Below, piece after piece: positions 1 to 6,019 of a stretch of 6,019 nt of DNA; the first letter of the stretch is position 1; the number at the start of each line of letters is the position of its first letter. The translations under genes were made by a program, and so were the position numbers. This DNA comes from Clostridia bacterium (lineage in GTDB: Bacteria > Bacillota > Clostridia > Oscillospirales > Acutalibacteraceae): positions 1 through 6,019 of the forward strand of contig CAAFMR010000221.1 of NCBI GenBank assembly GCA_900764115.1, written 5' to 3'. The notes beneath the pieces are model-generated. The model saw only the letters and a program-made list of their open reading frames with translations. It was not told where the DNA came from and ran no database searches.

Positions 1-15
1 GCTTAAAAAATCCTA

Positions 16-44
16 TTTCAATTGCCGCTGCCAGCTTCTATAAT
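16..44 (+). promoter_or_regulatory. Probable sigma-A promoter of the mgl operon
   Basis: A perfect -10 hexamer TATAAT lies at 39-44. A weak -35 match, TTTCAA (3 of 6), lies at 16-21, giving an ideal 17-bp spacer. An A/T-rich stretch (about 4-20) lies around and upstream of the -35. Transcription would start near 51, leaving a leader of about 52 nt before the mglB start codon. The -10 is strong but the -35 is poor, so activator help is plausible. Only 15 bases upstream are visible, so activator or operator sites farther out cannot be judged. Confidence 0.55.
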
Positions 45-51
45 AAAGTCA

Positions 52-68
52 ACGACATGGGAAGTCGT
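52..68. repeat. Short inverted repeat at the predicted mgl transcription start
   Basis: ACGAC at 52-56 and GTCGT at 64-68 are perfect inverted arms around a 7-nt centre. The element sits immediately downstream of the predicted start site, where a repressor operator or a 5'-end mRNA hairpin could act. Five-base arms occur easily by chance, so this is only a candidate. Confidence 0.25.
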
Positions 69-87
69 GAAAAATCAACATTCATAC

Positions 88-94
88 AAGGAGG
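88..94 (+). promoter_or_regulatory. Ribosome binding site of mglB
   Basis: AAGGAGG is a near-perfect Shine-Dalgarno sequence, placed 8 nt before the ATG at 103. It fixes that ATG as the start. An in-frame TTG at 22 would add 27 residues ahead of the signal peptide and lies inside the promoter, so it is not used. Confidence 0.9.
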
Positions 95-102
95 CAACCA
101 AG

Positions 103-1179
103 ATGAAACTCACAAAGAAACTGATGGCAATGGCGTTGGCACTGATCCTGGTTCTGGGGCTGGCTGCTTGCGGCAATTCCGGCGGCAGCACCACCGGCGG
201 CGAGGTTTCCGTTTTCTACTATACCTTTGGCGACGCCTATATTTCCAGTGTGCGTTCAGCGATGGATAAGCTGCTGAAGGATGCGGGCGTCAATTACCAG
301 AATTACGACGCCAACGGCAACCAGACCACCCAGACGGAGCAGGTCACCACGGCAATCGCCAAGGGCTCCCGGGCATTGATCGTCAATGTGGTGGATACCG
401 GCTCCGACGATGCGGCACAGAACATCGTGGATATGGCAAAAGCCAAAAATATTCCGGTGATCTTCTTCAACCGCTCCGTGACGGAGAGCGTGGTTACCAG
501 CTATGACAAATGCGTGTTTGTGGGCACCGACTATGAGATGGCGGGTCATATGCAGGGCGAGCTGATCGGCAACTATGTGCTGGAGAATTACGACAAGCTG
601 GATCTCAACAAAGATGGCAAGATCAGCTATGTGATGTTCAAGGGGCAGGAGGGCAACGCGGAGGCCATTGCCCGCACGCAGTATGCCGTGGAGGATGCCA
701 ACGCGGTTCTGACCAAGGCGGGCAAGCCGGAACTGGAGTTCTACGATGCCTCCAACGACAAGAAATATCTAGTGGATCAGAACGGCACCTGGGCAGCCTC
801 GGCAGCTACCGATTATATGTCCACCATTCTGGCGCGCTACAGCGAGAGCAACAACAATATGGTTGAACTGGTCATCGCCAACAACGACGATATGGCGCTG
901 GGCGCTATCTCGGCGCTGCAGACCAACGGCTATAACAAAGAGGGCGGCACGACCATCCCGGTGTTCGGCGTGGATGCCATTGAGGCGGCAAAGACCGCCA
1001 TCAAGAGCGGCTCGATGACCGGCAGCATCAAGCAGGATGCCGACGGTATGGCGAAGGTCATCTCCACCATCGCTCAGAACTTCCTGAACAGCAAGGATAC
1101 CTTTGACGGCGTTGATGCCGCCAACAAGGTGGGCGAGTGGCGCGTGAATATCCCCTACGGCACCTACACCGGCGAATAA
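103..1179 (+). CDS. mglB: Galactose/glucose-type sugar ABC transporter substrate-binding lipoprotein (MglB family)
   Basis: This 358-residue protein captures a sugar outside the membrane and delivers it to MglC/MglA. Residues 1-23 form a lipoprotein signal (KK, hydrophobic core, lipobox LAAC with Cys23), followed by a Gly/Ser/Thr linker. Residues 35-358 match the periplasmic-binding-protein type I fold of MglB. An EF-hand-like calcium loop DLNKDGKIS starts at D167, and E255 stands where E. coli MglB supplies its distant calcium ligand. By remembered alignment to E. coli MglB, sugar-contact positions D44, N123, R191, W230, N261 and D291 are kept. Four others differ: Y46 for Phe, N185 for His152, E187 for Asp154 and Q311 for Asn256. 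The family call is firm. Galactose or glucose as ligand is inferred, and the altered pocket leaves room for another sugar. It is the first gene of the operon, with its own strong ribosome site. Confidence 0.92.
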   Translation: MKLTKKLMAMALALILVLGLAACGNSGGSTTGGEVSVFYYTFGDAYISSVRSAMDKLLKDAGVNYQNYDANGNQTTQTEQVTTAIAKGSRALIVNVVDTGSDDAAQNIVDMAKAKNIPVIFFNRSVTESVVTSYDKCVFVGTDYEMAGHMQGELIGNYVLENYDKLDLNKDGKISYVMFKGQEGNAEAIARTQYAVEDANAVLTKAGKPELEFYDASNDKKYLVDQNGTWAASAATDYMSTILARYSESNNNMVELVIANNDDMALGAISALQTNGYNKEGGTTIPVFGVDAIEAAKTAIKSGSMTGSIKQDADGMAKVISTIAQNFLNSKDTFDGVDAANKVGEWRVNIPYGTYTGE

Positions 1180-1195
1180 TCACGGTACGATTCCG

Positions 1196-1229
1196 GCTGG
1201 GGGACGGCACAGCGATGCCGTCCCCCGGC
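1196..1229 (+). other. Strong intercistronic hairpin after mglB
   Basis: GGGGGACGGC (1199-1208) pairs perfectly with GCCGTCCCCC (1217-1226). The stem extends outward through a G-U pair and two G-C pairs, and inward by one A-U pair, giving about 14 bp around a 6-nt loop. No T run follows, so it is a poor terminator. Its position 16 nt after the mglB stop fits a 3'-end barrier to exonucleases that stabilises the mglB message. This role is known for hairpins after binding-protein genes in other ABC operons and is inferred here. Confidence 0.7.
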
Positions 1230-1267
1230 GCAGACGGACATATAGCAGACAACAGACGGGAAATGAG

Positions 1268-1290
1268 GCGGCAACGATGGAGGTTGCCGC
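1268..1290 (+). other. Second intercistronic hairpin with an alternative partner
   Basis: GCGGCAAC (1268-1275) pairs perfectly with GTTGCCGC (1283-1290) around a 7-nt loop. GCATTTTGG follows, and four T's are too few for an efficient terminator. The left arm, extended to GGCGGCAAC at 1267-1275, can instead pair with GTTGCTGCC at 1304-1312 (9 bp including one G-U). The two pairings exclude each other. No regulatory role is shown by the sequence alone. Confidence 0.5.
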
Positions 1291-1354
1291 GCATTTTGGA
1301 GCCGTTGCTGCCGAAATGACGGCACTGTTCCCGGCACAAATGGAATTTACCGGG

Positions 1355-1375
1355 GCAAAACGGTTCCGATTTTGC
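1355..1375 (+). other. Hairpin just upstream of the mglA ribosome binding site
   Basis: GCAAAA (1355-1360) pairs with TTTTGC (1370-1375). The stem continues inward as CG/CG past a bulged A at 1369 to a GTTC loop. The 3' arm ends 3 nt before the AAAGGG ribosome site. The hairpin could affect ribosome access to mglA or be incidental. The stem is moderate and A-U rich. Confidence 0.4.
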
Positions 1376-1378
1376 AAG

Positions 1379-1384
1379 AAAGGG
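1379..1384 (+). promoter_or_regulatory. Ribosome binding site of mglA
   Basis: AAAGGG lies 8 nt before the ATG at 1393, a standard spacing. It decides against the in-frame TTG at 1372, which lies upstream of this site and has no good ribosome site of its own. The match is weaker than those of mglB and mglC, consistent with lower expression of the ATPase. Confidence 0.7.
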
Positions 1385-1392
1385 ATGAGCGT

Positions 1393-2936
<1,544 letters not shown>

Positions 2937-2937
<1 letters not shown>

Positions 2938-2943
2938 AGGAGG
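2937..2943 (+). promoter_or_regulatory. Ribosome binding site of mglC, overlapping the mglA stop
   Basis: AAGGAGG begins on the last base of the mglA TAA. It abuts the in-frame ATG at 2944, which is too close to use, and sits 9 nt before the in-frame ATG at 2953, an ideal distance. It therefore sets the mglC start at 2953. Overlap with the mglA stop suggests ribosomes finishing mglA feed directly into mglC. Confidence 0.85.
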
Positions 2944-2952
2944 ATGAAACTT

Positions 2953-4035
2953 ATGTCTGAAGCTGTGAAAAAGAAAAGCCGTCTGGCGCGGAATCTGGAT
3001 GAATTCCGGGCAAAATCGGCGCTGGATAAGCGGCGTGCGGTCACCGATCTGCTGTTTAACAACGCAATGTATATTATCATCGCCATCGCGATTATTTACA
3101 TCGCCATCCGGGTGCCGGCATTTCTGTCGGCGTCCTCCATCATCAACATCATTTCGCTGACGGCAGCCAAGCTGCCCATCGCCCTGGGCATTGGCGGCGC
3201 CATCGTGCTGACCGGTACGGATATTTCCGCCGGTCGCTGCGTGGGCTTGACCGCCTGTATTGCGGCGGCGCTGCTGCAAAAAAGCGACTATGTCAACAAA
3301 ATTTTCCCGAATTTAGGAGTAATGCCCCTGTGGCTGGTGCTGCTCATCGTCATTGCGGTGGGCGCCGTCATCGGTTTGGTGAACGGCTTTTTTGTGGCGA
3401 AGTTCAAGCTCCATCCCTTTATCGTCACCCTGTCCACCCAGCTGATTGTGTTTGGCTTGGTGCTGATGTTCCTGATGCTGGGCGGCAACAACGGACAGAC
3501 CCTGTCCGGACTGGATAATTCCTATCTGGAGTTTGTCCGGGGCGCTTTGTTCACCGTGAACGGCGTGGCGGTTCCTCGGTATGTGTTGTATTCCGTCATC
3601 CTGACGGCGCTGATGTGGGTCGTCTGGAATAAGACCAAGTTCGGTAAAAATATGTTTGCCGTCGGCTCCAACGAGGAAGCCGCCAACGTATCCGGCGTGA
3701 ATGTGTTTTGGACGATCGTGCTGGTGTTTGTGCTGGCGGGAGCCATGTACGGCATCACCGGCTTTATCGAGGGCGCCCGGATCGCCTCCTGCTCCGCCAA
3801 CACGGGGCTGAACTATGAGTCTGACGCCATCGCCGCTTGCGTTATCGGCGGCGTCTCCTTTGTCGGCGGCACCGGTAAGATCAGCGGCATCGTTATCGGC
3901 GTGTTCCTGCTCCAGATCATCTTCGTGGGGCTGAACTTCCTGTCGGTGGACCCCAATATGCTGTATGTGATCAAGGGACTCATCATTCTGGTTGCCTGCG
4001 CTATTGATATGCGCAAGTATCTGGCGCGCAAATAA
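2953..4035 (+). CDS. mglC: Galactose/methyl-galactoside-type ABC transporter permease MglC
   Basis: This 360-residue integral membrane protein should form a homodimeric channel with MglA on the inside and MglB on the outside. A basic N-terminal tail of about 35 residues precedes some eight to ten hydrophobic segments, roughly at 37-57, 63-86, 94-110, 125-147, 155-176, 208-226, 250-272, 310-332 and 337-352. The BPD_transp_2 family (RbsC/XylH/MglC) is shown by TGTDISAGRCVGL (87-99) and by the cytoplasmic coupling-loop motif GSNEEAANVSGVN (238-250). GGVSFVGGTG (299-308) and the C-terminal IKGLIIL...DMRKY also fit. The end resembles E. coli MglC, which is 336 residues; the extra length is mainly N-terminal. 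The gap to mglA is 15 nt, so the two are co-transcribed and probably translationally coupled. No broken motif was seen. Confidence 0.92.
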   Translation: MSEAVKKKSRLARNLDEFRAKSALDKRRAVTDLLFNNAMYIIIAIAIIYIAIRVPAFLSASSIINIISLTAAKLPIALGIGGAIVLTGTDISAGRCVGLTACIAAALLQKSDYVNKIFPNLGVMPLWLVLLIVIAVGAVIGLVNGFFVAKFKLHPFIVTLSTQLIVFGLVLMFLMLGGNNGQTLSGLDNSYLEFVRGALFTVNGVAVPRYVLYSVILTALMWVVWNKTKFGKNMFAVGSNEEAANVSGVNVFWTIVLVFVLAGAMYGITGFIEGARIASCSANTGLNYESDAIAACVIGGVSFVGGTGKISGIVIGVFLLQIIFVGLNFLSVDPNMLYVIKGLIILVACAIDMRKYLARK

Positions 4036-4057
4036 GACTTCTACACAAGATTTCGGA

Positions 4058-4063
4058 AAGGAG
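4058..4063 (+). promoter_or_regulatory. Ribosome binding site of the InlB-repeat gene
   Basis: AAGGAG lies 8 nt before the ATG at 4072. This strong, well-spaced site supports a real gene rather than a chance frame. There is no room for a separate promoter in the 36-nt gap after mglC. Confidence 0.85.
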
Positions 4064-4071
4064 CGGTTGGT

Positions 4072-4437
4072 ATGGACGAAAAAACCCCGGCGACCCCGGA
4101 AACGCCCCGTCGCAGCGGCGGGCTGTATGCCCGGGTGAAAATGTCGGTGAAATCCGCCAACATTATGGTGGCGGTGCTGATCGCCGCGTTGGTGATTGCC
4201 ACTGTTTTTGTGGTGCGGCATAATGGCTTTACCGTGAAGTTTGACACCGACGGCGGCTCTCATATCGACAGCGTGAAGGTACTCCATTCCGAGACGGTTC
4301 CGGCGGTGGAGACCCCGGTGAAGGAGGGCTGGCAATTTGCCGGCTGGTATACCGACCGGGATTGCACCCGCGCCTGGGATATTGCCACCGACCGGGTGGA
4401 GACCAGTATGACGCTGTATGCTAAATGGCAGCGATAA
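4072..4437 (+). CDS. Small membrane-anchored protein with one InlB B-repeat (Flg_new-like) domain
   Basis: This 121-residue protein has an N-terminal cytoplasmic tail (1-29) rich in Pro and basic residues and one membrane span at about 30-48. A single repeat domain at about 53-120 should lie outside the cell, since RR, R21, K23 and K27 precede the span. The repeat shows the Listeria-Bacteroides/InlB B-repeat pattern: FTVKFDTDGGS (53-63), a central KEGWQFAGWYTD (84-95) and a terminal LYAKW (115-119). This family forms small beta-grasp-like units, usually in tandem in large surface proteins; a lone copy on a short anchor is unusual. It lies 36 nt after mglC and before the operon terminator, so it is co-expressed with sugar import. 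A role as a transporter accessory, sensor partner or cell-wall contact is speculation; no enzymatic motif is visible. Confidence 0.82.
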   Translation: MDEKTPATPETPRRSGGLYARVKMSVKSANIMVAVLIAALVIATVFVVRHNGFTVKFDTDGGSHIDSVKVLHSETVPAVETPVKEGWQFAGWYTDRDCTRAWDIATDRVETSMTLYAKWQR

Positions 4438-4485
4438 GCTGCTGCATACGATTTTGCTTTCTTCTCTGTTTTCCTTCTGTTGTGG

Positions 4486-4557
4486 CCGGCTGTCGGTCGA
4501 TTTTCGACGGGATTCTCCTCTCCGTCGTAAAATCCCCGACAGCCGGTTGCTTTTTTT
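4486..4557 (+). terminator. Rho-independent terminator of the mgl operon
   Basis: CCGGCTGTCGG (4486-4496) pairs perfectly with CCGACAGCCGG (4536-4546). Inside, GATTTT/AAAATC (4499-4504 with 4529-4534) and CGACGG/CCGTCG (4505-4510 with 4522-4527) continue the stem past small mismatches. The result is about 23 bp closed by an 11-nt loop. TTGC and then seven T's (4551-4557) follow. It lies 48 nt after the InlB-repeat gene stop and closes the four-gene operon. Confidence 0.9.
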
Positions 4558-4575
4558 GCGAAAGTGGGGTATAGT
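4547..4575 (+). promoter_or_regulatory. Probable sigma-A promoter of the response regulator gene
   Basis: TTGCTT (4547-4552, 3 of 6) and TATAGT (4570-4575, 5 of 6) are separated by exactly 17 bp. Transcription would start near 4582, about 31 nt before the regulator start codon. The -35 overlaps the T-rich tail of the preceding terminator. No extended -10 TG is present. Confidence 0.6.
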
Positions 4576-4599
4576 ATTAGACGAAATACAATGGGAAAC

Positions 4600-4605
4600 G
4601 GAGGG
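4600..4605 (+). promoter_or_regulatory. Ribosome binding site of the response regulator gene
   Basis: GGAGGG lies 7 nt before the ATG at 4613. An overlapping ATG at 4609 is only 3 nt away and runs into a stop after ten codons, so 4613 is the start. Confidence 0.85.
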
Positions 4606-4612
4606 TGTATGG

Positions 4613-6019
4613 ATGAACTATACTGTCCTGGTGGTGGATGATGAGCAGGAGCAGCGCCGGGCGCTGATTGAAAAGGTGCAGTGGGCTGCCGCCGGATTTG
4701 AGGTGGTGGGCGAAGCGGAGAACGGCGTAGAGGCGCTGGATCTGGTGGAAACGCTGGAGCCGGACCTGATCCTCACGGATATCCGGATGCCGATGATCAC
4801 CGGTCTGGAGCTGGCTGCCCGGGTGCGGCAGCTGCGCCCGGCAACCCAGATGGTGATTCTCAGCGGCTATGACAGCTTTGAATATGCCCGCACCGCTATC
4901 GACTATAACATCATTCGCTATCTGCTTAAGCCCATCTCCTCCGCCGAGATGTCCCAGGAGCTGTTCGACATTCATCGCCGTATGGATGAGCGGGTGGGCA
5001 ATATGCTGGCGCAGCCCGACCCGGATGTGACCCGGCAGCTGCACCGGGCGCAGGTGGAGGAGTTTCTTATGCCGCTGATGCTGGGCAGCAATGAGGAGCG
5101 ACCGGAGGATGCGGCGTTGCTGGAGGAGGCGCGGCGGCTGGAGCTGCTGCCGGCGGATCGCACGGAATTCCGGTTCTGCGTGCTGGTGTCCAAATTCCGG
5201 GATGCCGAGGGAAGCTATGTGACCGAGCGCAGTCACAGCGAATTTATCGGCAAGGTGATGGAGCGATATTTTCCCAGCGAGACCTTTGTGGTGTACGGAC
5301 GGGCGGTGACGCTGGTGGTCGTCCCCGCCGCCGGAAAGCTGTCGAACCAGCTGGAGCTGCCTCTGCGGGAATTGGTTCAGACCGCCCGCCGGATGCTCCG
5401 TCAGCATTGCACCGTTGGCGTCAGCCGGGAGTTTAACCAGCTGTCCTATTGCTCGGATGCGTATTTTCAGGCAATTACCGCTCGGCGATATACCTCCGAC
5501 GGCGCCGGCGAGGTGCGGTTCATCAACGACCAGGAGCGGGATGTGGAGCTGGAAATCGACCGTGCGGAGAAAATGGCGGCTACCCTGGAGCAGCTGCTGA
5601 AGGTGGGCGATGCCGACGCTTTAACGGTATTTATCAACGAGCTATACGAAACCAGCACCCCGGAGAACGCCAATCTTCTGGTAACGCAGATCATTGCCAC
5701 GGTCTATCGGGTGGTCAGCGCCGTGTCAGATAAAGCGGCGCTGTCCCGGCTGCTGTCCTCCAATCCGATTGTTTCCCGGATCACCTCCTATACCAGCGAG
5801 GGCGCGGTGCGGCAGGAGCTGATTCATTTTTGCAACGACGCCAAGACGATCATTGCCCAATCCCAGCGGCGGGACAGCGAGGTGCTGTGCGACCGGGTGG
5901 TGGAGATCATCGACCGGCAGTATGCGGACGAAACCTTGTCGCTGACCGGGGTGAGCAATATGCTGGCGGTCAGCCCCAACTATCTCAGCACGCTCATCAA
6001 AAAGACCAAGAAAAAGAAC
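4613..6019 (+). CDS. YesN-type response regulator, CheY-like receiver plus AraC DNA-binding domain (3' end outside the window)
   Basis: The frame is open from 4613 to the right edge, giving 469 residues without a stop. Residues 3-120 are a receiver: acidic pair D9-D10, phosphoacceptor D56 in LTDIRMP, S84, and K106 in LLKP. VGEAENGVEAL and LSGYDSFEYA are typical of the YesN group. Residues about 130-420 form a variable linker with no clear motif. An AraC-type domain starts near 425, and its first helix-turn-helix spans about 442-465 (SLTGVSNMLAVSPNYLSTLIKK). The second helix-turn-helix is cut off; complete relatives are usually around 500-550 residues. Such regulators are phosphorylated by YesM-like membrane histidine kinases and commonly activate neighbouring carbohydrate transporter genes. 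Having its own promoter and following the mgl operon makes it a likely mgl regulator, by inference only. No frameshift was seen. Confidence 0.9.
   Translation, partial: MNYTVLVVDDEQEQRRALIEKVQWAAAGFEVVGEAENGVEALDLVETLEPDLILTDIRMPMITGLELAARVRQLRPATQMVILSGYDSFEYARTAIDYNIIRYLLKPISSAEMSQELFDIHRRMDERVGNMLAQPDPDVTRQLHRAQVEEFLMPLMLGSNEERPEDAALLEEARRLELLPADRTEFRFCVLVSKFRDAEGSYVTERSHSEFIGKVMERYFPSETFVVYGRAVTLVVVPAAGKLSNQLELPLRELVQTARRMLRQHCTVGVSREFNQLSYCSDAYFQAITARRYTSDGAGEVRFINDQERDVELEIDRAEKMAATLEQLLKVGDADALTVFINELYETSTPENANLLVTQIIATVYRVVSAVSDKAALSRLLSSNPIVSRITSYTSEGAVRQELIHFCNDAKTIIAQSQRRDSEVLCDRVVEIIDRQYADETLSLTGVSNMLAVSPNYLSTLIKKTKKKN

Noticed and set aside
22..102. TTG start giving mglB a 27-residue N-terminal extension
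   Set aside because: It would start within the promoter and bury the lipoprotein signal peptide internally. The ATG at 103 has a perfect ribosome site.
1268..1297. Second spacer hairpin followed by TTTT as an intrinsic terminator
   Set aside because: Only four T's follow, after an intervening GCA, and no promoter-like sequence was seen before mglA. Termination here would cut off the ATPase and permease.
1372..1392. TTG start for mglA
   Set aside because: The AAAGGG site lies downstream of it and is spaced correctly only for the ATG at 1393.
3313..4335. A 340-codon minus-strand open frame opposite mglC and the InlB-repeat gene
   Set aside because: It spans two real plus-strand genes and their spacer, with a His/Gln/Asp-rich composition typical of antisense shadow frames. 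It has no domain resemblance.
4591..4641. A 16-codon leader ORF overlapping the response regulator start
   Set aside because: Its start codons (4591, 4609) lack properly spaced ribosome sites. The product is Gly-rich and featureless, and the overlap looks incidental.
4577..5407. A 276-codon minus-strand open frame opposite the response regulator
   Set aside because: The plus strand encodes an unmistakable receiver domain here, and the antisense product is a low-complexity shadow rich in His, Gln and Leu.

Overview
The window is GC-rich DNA, high-50s percent by eye. It has strong AAGGAGG-type ribosome binding sites, a lipoprotein-anchored solute-binding protein, and a YesN-type AraC response regulator. 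Together these suggest a Gram-positive Firmicute, most likely a gut Clostridia (Oscillospiraceae/Lachnospiraceae-like); the genus cannot be read from the sequence. All supported genes lie on the plus strand. The long minus-strand open frames are shadows.

Positions 1-102 hold a probable promoter (TTTCAA, 17 bp, TATAAT) and leader. An mgl-type sugar ABC transporter operon follows: mglB (103-1179, lipoprotein sugar-binding protein), mglA (1393-2937, double-NBD ATPase) and mglC (2953-4035, permease). The fourth cistron (4072-4437) is a small single-pass membrane protein with one extracytoplasmic InlB B-repeat/Flg_new-type domain. The 213-nt mglB-mglA gap contains three hairpins and no convincing terminator, which fits a higher yield of the binding protein than of the membrane complex. 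The operon ends at a long hairpin with a T7 run (4486-4557).

A second promoter (TTGCTT, 17 bp, TATAGT) starts within the terminator tail. It drives a response regulator (4613 to the window edge, 469 residues present, C-terminus missing) with an intact CheY-like receiver and the first part of an AraC DNA-binding domain. Such YesN-type regulators usually pair with a YesM-type sensor kinase and control sugar uptake. Here the natural hypothesis is that the regulator controls the mgl operon, with its kinase beyond the right edge.

In the working model, sugar binds MglB outside the membrane, passes through MglC and is imported by MglA ATP hydrolysis. The InlB-repeat protein is an unexplained accessory that could act at the outer membrane face. 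The most interesting points are that accessory cistron, changed ligand-pocket positions in MglB, the structured mglB-mglA spacer, and the terminator/promoter overlap.
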